Under the pieces are notes generated by a model, which ran no database searches, had not been told where the DNA came from, and was given only the letters and a program-made list of their open reading frames with translations. From assembly GCA_014323675.1 (NCBI GenBank), contig JACONN010000003.1, positions 1 to 64,000 of the forward strand: 64,000 bases of DNA, in the 5' to 3' direction. Numbering within the stretch: position 1 is the first letter of the stretch; the number at the start of each line of letters is the position of its first letter. The translations under genes and the position numbers were made by a program. The stretch is from Hormoscilla sp. GM7CHS1pb. GTDB lineage: Bacteria > Cyanobacteriota > Cyanobacteriia > Cyanobacteriales > Desertifilaceae. This document shows, in pieces, positions 9,331 to 22,221 of this stretch.

Positions 9331-10247
9331 TACTATGTACAGAGATCTCACCTTACGTGGACATAGCTTGCTGTCGGGCAGCTTTCATCAATAGTCCGGA
9401 CCGTTTTGAGAATGATTTTTATAATTCACCATGTAACATATACAGTAATACCCCCCTGTCTACGACAGCCAGCCAGGAAAAGGAGTTTGTCTCCAAGCTA
9501 TCCACCCGCTCCGAGTACGAAGCGTGCGCTTACCCTGAAAATTAAGCGACACGCTCATCTGCTGGAATTTCGATCGAAAAGTTGGCCGCTGAAATATTTA
9601 TCCAGTAAGGGCTTGAGAAACTATGGGTTGCACAACAACTCACAGGTGACGAGTGTCAAAATTTTTGGCAAAATAAGGTTTTGGCGGAAATTACAAGGCG
9701 ATCGACGGTAATTTGGATGAATATGGGTATGGATGCACGAGCTTCTGTAGATAGGAACTAAACATATAAGTAATCTTTATCAAATCGGCTCTATTTAGGC
9801 GAAACTAAATTCATCTATAATCCCCCTCCCTGAGACTTTTGCAAGAGGTCTATTAGCCCATTACTGATATCGTACCCGAAACGACTGCGACATACAAGGG
9901 AGACCTAATGGTTTCGAGAAATGATACCATTTTTTTATAAGTTTCTGGTAGAACACCAAACAATCGTTGAAAATCAAAGGGTTTTAGTTTGTGGGCCTGT
10001 TCTTCATTCATAAGTAATCCTTATCATTTGCGCTTACTAACTACCTATTATAGCCTAACCTGTCAAAACACCTGAGTATTTTTACTCAGATACTATACTT
10101 ATGCAAGAGGTCTATTGAGTTTTTTGCCTTGACTAACGAGCAAAAAACCTCAAGACCGAGGTATTAACCTTGATTTATAAGGAAAATTACCTCAATTGAG
10201 ATTTCCTCACCTTGACTTTTGAGGTGAATTACGTCATACTATGTGGG
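9331..10247. other. Intergenic region without a supported gene
   Basis: Short ORFs at 9357-9545 and 9406-9711 show no recognisable motif and lack good start signals, so I do not call them. The region holds a GCAAGAGGTCTA transposon-end-like sequence (about 9839-9850) and the second copy of the 121-bp repeat (9994-10114). An AT-rich stretch with repeated CTTGA/CCTCA motifs follows at 10120-10230. Confidence 0.5.
9994..10114 (+). repeat. 121-bp repeat, copy 2
   Basis: Same length and ends as the copy at 7272-7392 (GGCCTGTTCTTCATTC at one end, GCAAGAGGTCTA at the other), with scattered substitutions between them. Non-coding. Confidence 0.6.
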
Positions 10248-10805
10248 TTACCGTTGAGCAGAAGTCGCCTCAGCAGGTTTAGGTGTAGTCACGCCCATGC
10301 GAATTTCCGAGCAAAAGGAGGTGACATGGAAACCGCTAGCGGGTATGCTTGTGCTGGTGCGGAATCGCAAGTTGTCAGAGGCAAACCACAGGCGCTCTTC
10401 TATGTGCGCGGTTTCAGAGGAGATAGTTAGTGTTAAGACTTGGTCACTGCCCATGAGGTAACGTCCTGTCCCTAGGTCTTGGTCAGGGGAGTTTCCCGAA
10501 CGCAGTAATTTGCCGCTGGTGCGCGATCCTCCATCGGCCACTGCGACCAAAACGGTGGCACCGCTATGTTTTTTGGCCTGCTGTCCGATGGTACCATCCC
10601 AGGTGACGCGAGTACCGCACAAGGCTAGTCCGGGGTCAATTTGGTATTTTTGGCAGAGTTTGCTCAAGTCTGGGTCGGTCTGGGGCAGGAAATCGATGAC
10701 CAAATTTGATTTGCCGATCTCTAAGTCGGTGCTAGCCAGATGGTGAACAGTGCGTTGGGAAAACCATTTGCCTGCACTGAGTTGGAAAAATTCTGTTATA
10801 TCCAT
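10248..10805 (-). CDS. cpcS: Phycobiliprotein lyase, CpcS/CpeS family
   Basis: About 185 residues, starting MDITEFFQLSAGKWFSQRT. The family signature is clear: FF.LSAGKWFSQRT.HH at the N-terminus, CGTRVTWDGT in the middle, EERLWFASDNLRFRTS, and a C-terminal FCSEIRMGV. These lyases fold as a lipocalin-like barrel and attach phycocyanobilin to a Cys (commonly Cys-82/84) of phycobiliprotein subunits for the phycobilisome. The ATG at 10805 is chosen over an in-frame TTG one codon upstream. The tail after MGV (TTPKPAEATSAQR) is extra to the core. It is divergent from hemE. I cannot separate CpcS from CpcU or CpeS subgroups by eye, so the symbol is tentative. Confidence 0.85.
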   Translation of the reverse strand: MDITEFFQLSAGKWFSQRTVHHLASTDLEIGKSNLVIDFLPQTDPDLSKLCQKYQIDPGLALCGTRVTWDGTIGQQAKKHSGATVLVAVADGGSRTSGKLLRSGNSPDQDLGTGRYLMGSDQVLTLTISSETAHIEERLWFASDNLRFRTSTSIPASGFHVTSFCSEIRMGVTTPKPAEATSAQR

Positions 10806-10904
10806 CAATTACTTGTATCGCGCCAATATTTCTTAGAATATCTTATTTGGGAAGTCCCAGAGGAACTATAATCATTACCTACTAAGATCGAGAGATTTAA
10901 GAGC

Positions 10905-11966
10905 ATGACTGAATCAGATCGGATTCCTTATCTACTGCGAGCAACTCGTGGCGAACGGCTATCCCGTCCGCCGGTGTGGATGATGCGGCAGGCGGGTCGC
11001 TATATGAAGGTGTACCGAGACTTGCGGGATAAGTATCCCAGCTTCCGCGATCGCTCGGAAAATGCGGATCTGGCGATCGAGATTTCCCTGCAACCCTATC
11101 ACGCGTTCCAGCCGGATGGGGTGATTATGTTCTCGGATATTCTCACGCCGCTGCCGGGGATGGGCATTCCTTTTGACATTATCGAAAGTAAAGGTCCGGT
11201 AATCGACCCGCCCATTCGCAGTATAGAACAGATCCAGCAATTGCATCCCCTGGAACCGGCAGAATCTCTGCCCTTCATCCGGGATATTTTACAGGCATTG
11301 CGTCAGGAAGTGGGCAATAAGGCAGCGGTGCTGGGTTTTGTGGGTGCGCCTTGGACTTTGGCCGCTTACGCGATCGAGGGCAAAACCTCGAAAAACTATA
11401 GCAATATTAAAGGGATGGCTTTTAGCGAACCCGCGATGTTGCATCTATTTCTGGGGAAACTGGCGGACGCGATCGCGACTTATATCTGCTATCAGATAGA
11501 AAGCGGTGCCCAGGTGGTGCAAATGTTTGACTCTTGGGCAGGTCATCTGAGTCCCCAAGATTATGAAATATTTGCTTTACCATATCACAAAAAGGTTGTC
11601 GAGCAAGTGAAAAAGGTCTATCCCGATACGCCATTAATATTGTACATTAGTGGTAGCGCTGGAGTGTTGGAACTGATGGCCAAATCTGGTGTAGATATGG
11701 TGAGTGTGGACTGGACAGTGGATATGGCTGACGCTAGGAAGAGGCTGGGTGCGAACATGAAAGTACAGGGGAATGTAGACCCGGGTGCTTTGTTTGGTTC
11801 TCAAGAGTTTATTCGCGATCGCATTCTGGATACGATTAAGAAAGCTGGCGACAAAGGTCATATTCTCAACTTGGGTCACGGGATATTGCCAGGGACTCCC
11901 GAGGAGAATGCGAAGTTCTTCTTTGAAACTGCTAAACAAGTAAATCTGCTACTAGCTGTTGCTTAG
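10905..11966 (+). CDS. hemE: Uroporphyrinogen III decarboxylase
   Basis: A 353-residue, full-length HemE. It removes four carboxyl groups from uroporphyrinogen III to make coproporphyrinogen III, on the shared path to heme, chlorophyll and bilins. Visible signatures are [14 protein letters not shown] near residue 21 (substrate-binding Arg cluster), [39 protein letters not shown] and the C-terminal [22 protein letters not shown] precedes the ATG. It is cytosolic. It is divergent from the bilin lyase, so both tetrapyrrole genes share a ~100-bp promoter region. A reductase-like SDR gene follows on the same strand. The frame is clean, with no repeat insertion. Confidence 0.97.
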   Translation: MTESDRIPYLLRATRGERLSRPPVWMMRQAGRYMKVYRDLRDKYPSFRDRSENADLAIEISLQPYHAFQPDGVIMFSDILTPLPGMGIPFDIIESKGPVIDPPIRSIEQIQQLHPLEPAESLPFIRDILQALRQEVGNKAAVLGFVGAPWTLAAYAIEGKTSKNYSNIKGMAFSEPAMLHLFLGKLADAIATYICYQIESGAQVVQMFDSWAGHLSPQDYEIFALPYHKKVVEQVKKVYPDTPLILYISGSAGVLELMAKSGVDMVSVDWTVDMADARKRLGANMKVQGNVDPGALFGSQEFIRDRILDTIKKAGDKGHILNLGHGILPGTPEENAKFFFETAKQVNLLLAVA

Positions 11967-12042
11967 ATAAAAAAGGCAGTTCGTAGTAAATATTTTAGTC
12001 TCGATTTGGCAGGAGGACTTTAGTCCTCACTACAAACACCTA

Positions 12043-13109
12043 ATGACTACTAAGCGGATTTTTATGACAGGTGCTAGTGGCTGTATTGGTCACTATATAG
12101 CGCAATCTCTGATTCAGGAAACGGAGTACGATTTGTACTTACTAGTGCGGAATCAGGAGAAACTAAAGTTTGACTATAAGCACCCATGCGTGACGATTTT
12201 GCAGGCAGATATGCGAGAAATTGATCGATTTAGAGACATCCTGGAGACGATCGATGTGGCAGTTTTAGTCGCAACGGCTTGGGGTGGCCCGCAAGAGGTG
12301 TTTGAGGTGAATGTAGCTAAAACTGTTCAACTGGTGCAGTTGCTGAACCCGAATGTCTGTCAGCAGGCGATCTATTTCTCTACGGCTAGCATTTTGGACA
12401 GCAATAATCAATTGCTTCAAGAAGCTGATGAGTTGGGAACTGATTACATTCGTTCTAAGTATGACTGTTATCGGGAGTTGTCGAAACTGTCGATCGCACC
12501 TCCCATTACGGTCCTGTTTCCAACTTTGGTCTTTGGTGGGGGCGACGATCAACCCTATTCCCACCTGTCAGCGGATCTACCAGAGATTGTAAAATGGATT
12601 GACTTGGTGCGCTTTTTCCAAGCTGATGGTAGTTTCCACTTCATTCACGGGCGTGATATCGCTACTGTGGTACGTTATCTGATCGATTATCCCCCAACCC
12701 CCACCCAACCCCCACCCCAGCCACCGTCCCCACCCCCACCCTAAAGGGTGGGACTACAGGAACAAAGCCCGCCTGCGCGGGCTATAATGGGAGGATGGGG
12801 GAAAAGTCACCTATAAGTCGTCAATTGGTATTAGGAAATGAGCCGATCGCTGTTAACGAGGCAGTAGCAGAGATTTGTCAGTATCTGGAGAAAAGGATTT
12901 ATTTTCGTCTGCCTCTGTATATCTGGCTGGCTGATGTGTTAATATTATTGTTGCGAGCGATCGGGGTAAAGATTGAAATCGCCCCCTGGGACAAGTTCTG
13001 TATGCGAAGAAGGCATTTCACTTACAAGGATGCAGTTAATCCTGCTACCTTGGGACTGCCAAGTTACTGCCCGACGCTGAGTGATGTCCTGAAAATTAGC
13101 GGCATTTGA
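12043..13109 (+). pseudogene. NAD(P)-binding SDR (epimerase/dehydratase type), split by a repeat insertion
   Basis: The first part (12043-12744) has a Rossmann start with TGASGCIGHYIAQSL, later YIRSKYDCYRE (YxxxK-like) and FHFIHGRDIATVVRYLID. The frame then enters a C-rich insertion and stops. The second part (12795-13109), in another frame, carries the expected C-terminus (RQLVLGNEPIAVNEAVAEIC...YKDAVNPATLGLPSY). Together they make an extended-type SDR of normal length. The insertion at about 12689-12797 holds a CCCCCACCC-type tract and a GCCCGCCTGCGCGGGC hairpin. The gene follows hemE. Its substrate is unknown. The split means it is probably not functional unless the two pieces assemble. 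Confidence 0.75.
12689..12797. repeat. C-rich tract plus hairpin inserted in the SDR gene
   Basis: A run of CCCCCACCC units is followed by CACCCTAAAGGGTG and by GCCCGCCTGCGCGGGC, both inverted repeats. It interrupts the SDR coding sequence, adds a stop codon at 12742-12744 and shifts the frame. Confidence 0.65.
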
Positions 13110-13273
13110 CCGGTGGCCAGTGACCAGTGACCACAAACCCAGGGGCGACTATAGCCAAATCACTACATCTTGACGACTACCGGTCAAAATAGTGAATAAC
13201 AAGTAGTGACGGACTATTATCCAAGGTAAGTCTCGATCTCCAAGGTCACTACATATTTATCACTACATCAACC

Positions 13274-14212
13274 GGTAGTAATAAACATGTAGTGATATGA
13301 CATTACACCCCTTTCTAGATAGACATTTTTTAATAGAAAAAGATAACATTTCGATTGTTCAAATATTAGTAAATTATATATTCATTATAAGTTATTCAAA
13401 TGGAGCGCTGCTTGGGAAAATGCTATGTTGTTATTAGTTATAGAGGTTAGTGAAAGGAAAGTATGAGCACATCTTTAGATTTGTGTTGGAGACCAGATTG
13501 TCCTGAGTGCAGCCGTGCGCGAATAGTGAAAAATGGCAGCACTCATAATAAAAAACAAAAATATAAGTGTAAAGATTGTGGGAGGCAATTTGTTGAAAAC
13601 CAGACGAAAAAGAATATATACTCAGAAAAGAAAAAACTCATAGATATTCTATTGCTTGAAAGAATTGCGTTGGCTGGAATTGCTCGTATAGTTAAAGTTT
13701 CCCAAACATGGCTTCAAGATTATGTTAATAAAAAATATGCCGAAACCCCCCTCAAGGTTTCAGACAAGCCAAAAGGCAAATTGTCTATTGAATGTGATGA
13801 AATGTGGTCTTTTGTGGGCAAGAAAGGAAACAAACAATGGATTTGGTTAGCACTCGATACAAAAACGAGGGAAATTGTGGGACTTTATGTGGGCGATCGC
13901 AGTAGTGGCAAAATAATTATGGAAATCCTTACCTCCTGTTTATCGACAATGTGCAGTAGGTTATACAGATTTTTGGGAAGCTTATTAATACCCCAAAAGC
14001 GTCATAAACCGGTCGGGAAAGAAAGTGGAAAAACTAATCATATTGAAAGGTTAAACAACACATTAAGACAAAGAATTAGTCGTTTAGTTAGTCAAACATT
14101 ATCATTTTCCAAAAAGCTAGAAAATCATATTGGCGCAATCTGGTACTTTGTGCATCATTACAACAAATGCTTATCGGGTTAGTTGTGCCATCACTACATG
14201 TTTATTACCACC
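13274..14212 (+). mobile_element. IS1-family insertion sequence, ~0.94 kb
   Basis: Terminal inverted repeats are visible: left GGTAGTAATAAACATGTAGT at 13274, right GTGCCATCACTACATGTTTA to ATTACCACC ending at 14212. They match over about 25 bases with few mismatches. One transposase gene lies between them. Solo versions of the same end lie at 13164-13176 and 13242-13273, and a remnant with part of the transposase is at 44.1 kb. A clear target duplication is not visible. Confidence 0.8.
13463..14182 (+). pseudogene. IS1-family transposase with a compensated double frameshift
   Basis: The N-terminus has the IS1 zinc-finger pattern (CPECSRARIVKNGSTHNKKQ...YKCKDCGRQF), and the catalytic part shows IECDEMWSFVGKK, then KTNHIERLNNTLRQRISRLV and HIGAIWYFVHHYN. 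Between residues ~155 and 180 the expected sequence (WKSLPPVYRQCAVGYTDFWE) is present in the +1 frame only. The reading frame shown there is nonsense. The TDFWE block carries a conserved acidic residue of the DDE core, so the encoded protein is probably inactive although the ORF looks open from end to end. Confidence 0.75.
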
Positions 14213-14509
14213 ATCAAAATATTATCGAATTTCCGTATTTTGGCCAGACACAGCGGAGTTTGATTGTGGCTATAGTTATAACTATAAAGCTGCGGTCATA
14301 AAGCTTCGATGTCTGTCCGGAGCGCTAGTCGCACTACCCTCCAGACATCGCCGCGAGATTGGCTAGGCGCTCTCAACAAAATGTTGAGGGCGCCTGCTCG
14401 CTGTCGCCTTCGATGTTAGAGATGGCGTTATCACCATTTCTGATGCCGATGTTATACTTGCGCAGAGCCAATATGAGCTTTGTGAGGGTTAAAGACAGCA
14501 CAACAGCTT
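14213..14509. other. Short gene-free stretch with hairpin repeats
   Basis: Contains GTCCGGAGCGCTAGTCGCAC and CTACCCTCCAGACAT, related to a palindrome that is inserted in iscB at 24.9 kb, then a CAACATTTTGTTGAG-like inverted repeat near 14370. No gene is seen. Confidence 0.5.
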
Positions 14510-16405
14510 CTAAGGCAAAGCTTTTACTTCTGTGGCATTTGTTTCAGACTCAGAGGATATCTGCTCTGGAACCGGTGTCTGCTCAAGCTCAACTGATGGT
14601 GTCATCTCTATGGCAGGTGCATCAGTTGCCGTCGGAAACGGTTCATTAACTGACGCCTGCTCAGAATCCACCGATGGTTTGACTTCCGTGGCGGGCGTCT
14701 TAGAAGCAGGCGGAGCGAGCGTTTCGGCCTCCTGCCAAGTCGGCTCTAGAACTGGTGCCTGCTCAGAATCCACTGATGGTGTCACCTCTGTAGCGGGCGT
14801 CTCTACCGTTCCGGAAAAATCGGAAGCAGTTGTCCGTTCTTCTGTGGCCGGTCTCTCTACCGTTCCGGAAAAATCGGAAGCAGTTGTCTGTTCTTCAACC
14901 GACGATGGTGAAATCACTTCTGGGGATGCATCATCGGAGATAGTCGGGGCGGGAGAAAGTTCCGATGGTGTTGTCCGCCGGAAGCGGCTCAACAATCCTT
15001 GCAAAAATCCGCCAGATTTCGGTGTTTCTGATGTCGGTGTTACTTCAGATGCCGGTTCTGAGGCTGATGGTGAAATCACTTCTGGGGATGCATCATCGGA
15101 GATAGTCGGGGCGGGAGAAAGTTCCGACGGTGCTGTCCGCCGGAAGCGGCTCAACAATCCTTCAAACAATCCCCCAGATTTCGGCGTTTCTAATACCGGT
15201 TCAGGTGCAGATTCTGGCTCGACTAATGGTGTCGCCTCAGTAGGGGTGGTAGTTTCTTCAGAGATATTCTGGGATTCTGATTCTGTAGCTGGGGCCTCTA
15301 TCGACAGATCTGGGGAGGTAGTTTCTGGTTGGGCGTGAGCCTCAGAAGGTTGAGCCTCTGGGACTGCAATCGCTTCCGCCTCTGATGTCGTTTCTGGTTC
15401 GGAAATCAGGACTTCGGGTGGAGCTGGTGCTTCTTCCGGGGTAGAGGAGGGAGTATAGTTAGGGTCTACAATAGCTTGGGCTGCTGCTGCCAGTTCTCCC
15501 CGTAGCAACCGAGATTGGGTATCTTGGCCATTGGGTTCGTAGGTAATCAGTCTCACTGTATTGTTGAACTCGTTCTTAACGGCCCTACCCAGTTCATCAA
15601 TAAATTCTAATTGCACCCAGTTTTTTCCAGGCTTAAAGCCTTTGAGATAGATAGGCTGCCACTGGTCTAGATAGAAGCTTTCGCCGTTGATAGTGCAGCG
15701 AATCCGCCAATCTAGGATATCGTCGTCTGGATATTCCTGAGCTACCAGATGTAGAGGGGCATCACTCAGATAGAAGTCCAGCAGAATAGGTTCCGATCCA
15801 TAGCTGCCATCTGGACTGTTGTAAGTTAACAGAGGCAATGCCCGATCGGGGTTGTTGTCCTCTGTTTTAGTAAAGATGTGAAAGGTAGTTTGAGCGTAGG
15901 CTCCCTCATTTTTGAAGCTCTCGTCCCAGGGCCGGTCCGCAAAAACCCGCAGGCTGTGGGTTCCCGGAGGTAAATCTGTCAAAACTAAGGGTATTTTAAG
16001 ATCGTAAATTTTTGTATAGGGCTGGTTATCAAGGATGACTTCCAGATGGGGCCCCAGTCCCAGCTGCCGATCTTTGAACAACGGCAGATCCTCCACTGCT
16101 ATATCAACGGTAACGGTGCTGTCGTTGAATAGTTCATCTGGCTGGGGACTCAAAATAGTTACCTGGGGCTGGTAAACCTCCAATAGCTGCCGCAGATCTT
16201 GAATCACCCGAGGAGTCCCAACCTCCTCAATGTTTGTTGGCTGGGTCTGCCAGACAGGATACCTACCACTATAACTAGGGAGGGGTTCTGGGCGATCGCC
16301 ACAACTGGTCACCCCCAAAACTAGAATCACTGCCATCAGGGACCTAAACAATCTGAGTACACTAGTCCACCGCCAATTTATGCCAAACACTCCTTTATAC
16401 TCCAA
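14510..16405 (-). CDS. Predicted lipoprotein with repeat-rich acidic tail
   Basis: A 631-residue protein. Residues ~17-35 form a lipoprotein signal (LMAVILVLGVTSC, lipidated Cys-35), so it should sit in the periplasm or outer membrane. Residues ~40-330 form a conserved-looking beta-rich region (PQVTILSPQPDELFNDSTVTV, LPPGTHSLRVFADRPWDESF, WVQLEFIDELG). The last ~300 residues are Pro/Glu/Ser/Thr-rich and contain long internal duplications: TPKSGG..GLLSRFRRT.PSELSPA occurs twice, SDFSGTVE..AT twice, and TPSV.SEQ.PV several times. The DNA of these duplications is nearly identical, so they are recent. No enzyme motif is seen. It lies head-to-head with the psaA leader about 1.1 kb away. Confidence 0.65.
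   Translation of the reverse strand: MEYKGVFGINWRWTSVLRLFRSLMAVILVLGVTSCGDRPEPLPSYSGRYPVWQTQPTNIEEVGTPRVIQDLRQLLEVYQPQVTILSPQPDELFNDSTVTVDIAVEDLPLFKDRQLGLGPHLEVILDNQPYTKIYDLKIPLVLTDLPPGTHSLRVFADRPWDESFKNEGAYAQTTFHIFTKTEDNNPDRALPLLTYNSPDGSYGSEPILLDFYLSDAPLHLVAQEYPDDDILDWRIRCTINGESFYLDQWQPIYLKGFKPGKNWVQLEFIDELGRAVKNEFNNTVRLITYEPNGQDTQSRLLRGELAAAAQAIVDPNYTPSSTPEEAPAPPEVLISEPETTSEAEAIAVPEAQPSEAHAQPETTSPDLSIEAPATESESQNISEETTTPTEATPLVEPESAPEPVLETPKSGGLFEGLLSRFRRTAPSELSPAPTISDDASPEVISPSASEPASEVTPTSETPKSGGFLQGLLSRFRRTTPSELSPAPTISDDASPEVISPSSVEEQTTASDFSGTVERPATEERTTASDFSGTVETPATEVTPSVDSEQAPVLEPTWQEAETLAPPASKTPATEVKPSVDSEQASVNEPFPTATDAPAIEMTPSVELEQTPVPEQISSESETNATEVKALP
14804..14877. repeat. Two copies of TACCGTTCCGGAAAAATCGG within the lipoprotein gene
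   Basis: The 20-mer lies at 14804-14823 and 14858-14877. The same word, with at most one or two changes, occurs in the NlpC/P60 gene (32418-32437) and in the ORF at 45171-45190, each time inside coding sequence but in different frames. Confidence 0.6.
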
Positions 16406-16724
16406 TACCTACTTACAAACCATAGCCTAAGAATAATTTTCCCAGGTAAGGGAGCTTCAGAGAACCGTTACTTCACTCTCTTGACTTTTTTCTTCATATC
16501 ATGTACTGACTTGATTTTCCGATTAAGTCGTCTCTCACAAGTTTTGGTCACTGTGTTAAACCCTCGTTCCCAGGCGGAGCCAGGGAACGTAAGTGGTCAT
16601 TTCGGGCAGACCGTCTACTGACTACTGACTGCTATACTGACTTAGAACCCCAGTCACTAATTAGTTAGATGGAAGTTTTTGTCACCACTATGAACTTTTG
16701 TAAAGTTTCCTCAAACCCTATCAA
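16406..16724. other. Intergenic region between the lipoprotein gene and the psaA promoter repeats
   Basis: No gene is seen. It includes one CCTCGTTCCCAGG/GGAGCCAGGGAACG hairpin at about 16562-16590, shared with many other sites in this window. Confidence 0.55.
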
Positions 16725-16866
16725 CTGTGCCTATTGAGGATAGTTTACATTTCTTAACACAGTGCAGTACCTTAATGTCGAGATAGTTTACATTTCTTAA
16801 CACAGCGCATCTGTGCCTATTGAAGATAGTTTACATTTCTTAACACAGTGCAGTACCTTGATGTCG
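16725..16866 (+). promoter_or_regulatory. Triplicated HLR1-like repeats upstream of psaAB
   Basis: The sequence GATAGTTTACATTTCTTAAC plus ACAG occurs three times, starting at 16739, 16782 and 16825, exactly 43 bp apart. Each contains TTTACATT-TC-TTAACA, two near-direct half sites separated by two bases. This resembles the HLR1 element bound by the response regulator RpaB at photosystem I promoters. A larger 86-bp duplication (from CTGTGCCTATTGA to ATGTCG) produced part of the pattern. The transcription start cannot be placed by eye. The distance to psaA is about 650 bp, which implies a long leader or further promoters. Confidence 0.6.
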
Positions 16867-17510
16867 GGCTTTATGGTATAGCCTATAGCCTCTGCGGCAG
16901 ATGGGAAATATGCGATAGACATATATCTATATTGTGTATAAGAAAAAAAAGGTGGAAAGAGATTGCAAAGGAACTTTGCCGATATGGTAGTATGCTTCAC
17001 AAGCACCGAAAAACATTCTGGAGAGAGTTAGCGGTAAGCTGGCGGACAGCCTGGGGAAAATCATACCAACCAGATAACCAAAGCGTTATCGTGACTGGCT
17101 CATCCGCACCAGATGCGATTTGGTGTAGTAAGGGCGTTCGACAGAGGTCAAAAACCTTGACATTTTCTGAGATTCCCTGGAATTTTGGGAAATTTTTGAG
17201 ATTTTTGGCAAAGTTTGATAGCATGATTTGATGGTTCATGCTAGGTCCGCTAACAGCCCTCTGGTGGTGAACCTGGCTTTCGGAGTCAACAGATATGTGG
17301 TGGGAAGCAAGCAATGCACTCCCATCTGTAGGTGGGACTCCGGCACCTCAGGCGTCAGAAAAAATGTCTGAGGAAAAAAGAAAAGCAGGAAAAGCTACTT
17401 GAGAGCTGATGCAGTGATAACATCAGTAAATAACCGAGGGAATTAGAAGTTCTCGTGCTTTCTCAAAAAACATTGCTTGTCGAAGCTTGTCGAACGAGAG
17501 GAGAGTCTCA
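16867..17510 (+). promoter_or_regulatory. psaA upstream/leader region
   Basis: No convincing gene is present here. A hairpin CCTCAG.CGTCAGAAAAAATGTCTGAGG lies at about 17349-17376 in the probable leader. A Shine-Dalgarno-like GAGAGGAGAG sits just before the psaA ATG at 17511. Short ORFs on both strands are considered chance. Confidence 0.5.
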
Positions 17511-19798
<2,288 letters not shown>

Positions 19799-19817
19799 GA
19801 GCGAGAAGGACTTAAAC

Positions 19818-22046
19818 ATGGCAACAAAATTTCCTAAGTTTAGCCAAGACCTCGCTCAGGACCCGACAACTCGTCGGATTTGGTACGGGATAGCGACGGC
19901 TCACGATTTTGAAACCCACGATGGCATGACGGAGGAAAATCTTTACCAAAAGATTTTTGCCTCCCACTTCGGTCACCTGGCGATCATCTTCCTGTGGACC
20001 TCGGGCAACCTGTTCCATGTAGCCTGGCAAGGTAACTTTGAACAGTGGATTAAAGATCCGCTAAATATACGTCCGATCGCCCACGCGATTTGGGACCCTC
20101 AATTTGGGCAACCAGCAGTGGATGCGTTCACTCAAGCTGGTGCTTCTAATCCGGTAGATATTTGTTACTCGGGTGTATACCACTGGTGGTACACCATCGG
20201 CATGCGGACGAATGGCGATTTGTATCAAGGGGCAATCTTCCTCTTGGTGCTGGCGTCGGTGATGCTGTTCGCAGGCTGGCTGCACTTGCAGCCGAAGTTC
20301 CGTCCCAGCTTGTCCTGGTTCAAGAATGCTGAGTCTCGGATGAACCACCACCTGGCCGGTCTGTTCGGGGTCAGTTCTCTAGCTTGGACGGGTCACCTGG
20401 TGCATGTGGCGATTCCCGAATCTCGGGGACAGCATGTGGGTTGGGATAACTTCCTGACTACTATGCCGCACCCAGCAGGATTGGCTCCGTTCTTTACGGG
20501 TAACTGGGGAGTTTATGCTCAGAACCCGGATACGGCTCAGCATGTGTTCGGGACAGCAGAAGGGGCAGGTACGGCGATTCTGACCTTCTTGGGTGGTTTC
20601 CATCCCCAGACGGAGTCCCTGTGGCTGACGGATATGGCCCATCACCACCTGGCGATCGCGGTGATCTTCATCATTGCTGGGCACATGTACCGCACGAACT
20701 GGGGTATTGGTCACAGCATGAAGGAGATATTGGAGGCCCACAATCCTCCCAAGGGCACTCCCTTTGGGGGTCTATTGGGTGATGGCCATAAAGGGATCTA
20801 CGACACCTACAACGAGTCATTGCACTTCCAGTTGGGATGGCACCTAGCTTGTCTGGGGGTAATCACCTCTCTGGTAGCGCAGCATATGTACTCGCTGCCT
20901 CCCTATGCCTTCATTGCCCAGGACTACACGACGCAAGCGGCGTTGTACACCCACCACCAGTACATTGCTTGCTTCATCATGGTCGGTGCTTTCGCCCACG
21001 GAGCGATTTTCCTGGTGCGGGACTATGACCCAGAAGCAAACAAGAACAATGTGTTGGCGAGGGTACTGGACCACAAAGAGGCAATCATCTCTCACCTGAG
21101 TTGGGTGTCTCTGTTCTTGGGCTTCCACACCCTAGGTCTGTATGTCCACAATGATGTGGTGGTGGCCTTCGGTACCCCGGAGAAGCAAATTCTGATAGAG
21201 CCGGTGTTTGCGCAGTGGATTCAAGCGGCTCACGGGAAGGCCCTGTATGGCTTTGATGTGCTGCTGTCTAATCCTGACAGTATTGCTTCCACGGCCTGGC
21301 CAAATTATGGTGATGTTTGGCTACCGGGCTGGCTGGAAGCAATTAACAGTGGTGCTAACTCTCTGTTCTTAACCATTGGCCCTGGCGATTTTCTGGTTCA
21401 CCACGCGATCGCCTTGGGTCTGCACACAACTGTCCTGATTTTGGTCAAGGGTGCGCTGGATGCTCGTGGCTCCAAGCTGATGCCCGATAAGAAGGACTTC
21501 GGTTACAGCTTCCCTTGTGACGGTCCTGGCCGGGGCGGCACCTGCGACATTTCTGCTTGGGATGCGTTCTACCTGGCTATGTTCTGGATGCTAAACACGG
21601 TAGCTTGGTTAACATTCTACTGGCACTGGAAGCATCTAGCTGTCTGGCAAGGTAATGTGGCTCAGTTCAATGAGTCTTCTACTTACCTGATGGGCTGGTT
21701 CCGCGATTACCTCTGGCTGAATTCCTCTCAGCTGATTAACGGGTACAACCCCTATGGAACGAACAATCTGTCTGTCTGGGCCTGGATGTTCCTGTTGGGA
21801 CACTTGGTGTGGGCTACTAGCTTCATGTTCCTGATCAGCTGGCGCGGTTACTGGCAAGAGTTGATCGAAACTCTGGTCTGGGCACATGAGCGCACTCCTC
21901 TGGCGAACCTGGTTCGCTGGAAGGACAAGCCAGTTGCTCTGTCCATCGTCCAAGCTCGCTTGGTGGGTCTGGTTCACTTCACGGTGGGCAACGTCCTCAC
22001 CTATGCGGCATTCCTAATTGCCTCGACTTCTGGGAAGTTCGGTTAA
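19818..22046 (+). CDS. psaB: Photosystem I P700 apoprotein A2 (PsaB)
   Basis: A 742-residue PsaB, partner of PsaA in the photosystem I heterodimer in the thylakoid membrane. Eleven transmembrane helices are expected. The start [20 protein letters not shown] and the end [10 protein letters not shown] are canonical. The Fx-ligand loop [12 protein letters not shown] is present (around residue 560), as are [19 protein letters not shown]-type and HH-containing antenna helices. It begins 19 bp after the restored end of psaA with AGAAGGA as ribosome site, so the two form a psaAB operon. A strong terminator follows at 22078. No frameshift is seen. Confidence 0.98.
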   Translation: MATKFPKFSQDLAQDPTTRRIWYGIATAHDFETHDGMTEENLYQKIFASHFGHLAIIFLWTSGNLFHVAWQGNFEQWIKDPLNIRPIAHAIWDPQFGQPAVDAFTQAGASNPVDICYSGVYHWWYTIGMRTNGDLYQGAIFLLVLASVMLFAGWLHLQPKFRPSLSWFKNAESRMNHHLAGLFGVSSLAWTGHLVHVAIPESRGQHVGWDNFLTTMPHPAGLAPFFTGNWGVYAQNPDTAQHVFGTAEGAGTAILTFLGGFHPQTESLWLTDMAHHHLAIAVIFIIAGHMYRTNWGIGHSMKEILEAHNPPKGTPFGGLLGDGHKGIYDTYNESLHFQLGWHLACLGVITSLVAQHMYSLPPYAFIAQDYTTQAALYTHHQYIACFIMVGAFAHGAIFLVRDYDPEANKNNVLARVLDHKEAIISHLSWVSLFLGFHTLGLYVHNDVVVAFGTPEKQILIEPVFAQWIQAAHGKALYGFDVLLSNPDSIASTAWPNYGDVWLPGWLEAINSGANSLFLTIGPGDFLVHHAIALGLHTTVLILVKGALDARGSKLMPDKKDFGYSFPCDGPGRGGTCDISAWDAFYLAMFWMLNTVAWLTFYWHWKHLAVWQGNVAQFNESSTYLMGWFRDYLWLNSSQLINGYNPYGTNNLSVWAWMFLLGHLVWATSFMFLISWRGYWQELIETLVWAHERTPLANLVRWKDKPVALSIVQARLVGLVHFTVGNVLTYAAFLIASTSGKFG

Positions 22047-22076
22047 TCAGGCTTCTAGTATTGTAGGTAACTAAAA

Positions 22077-22110
22077 AAATCCCCCACCTGACGGTGGGGG
22101 ATTTTTTTAT
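22077..22110 (+). terminator. Rho-independent terminator after psaAB
   Basis: ATCCCCCACC-TGAC-GGTGGGGGAT hairpin followed by seven T residues. Its A-run on the other side means it could also act in the opposite direction for psaI. Confidence 0.92.
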
Positions 22111-22221
22111 TGATATCTGCAGCTGCGGTAGCATGAGCCTATTGCTGAGGCTATGGAACAGACAATTGGCCACCCAAAGGCCCTTAGCGCGATCGTCTCG
22201 ATTATGTGGGGCCTACTGGGA

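Noticed and set aside
9357-9711. Two overlapping short ORFs downstream of the MITE
   Set aside because: No motif, no convincing ribosome site, composition like non-coding DNA.
14532-15338. 268-codon plus-strand ORF opposite the lipoprotein gene
   Set aside because: It is the antisense shadow of the Ser/Thr/Pro/Glu-rich repeat region of the lipoprotein.
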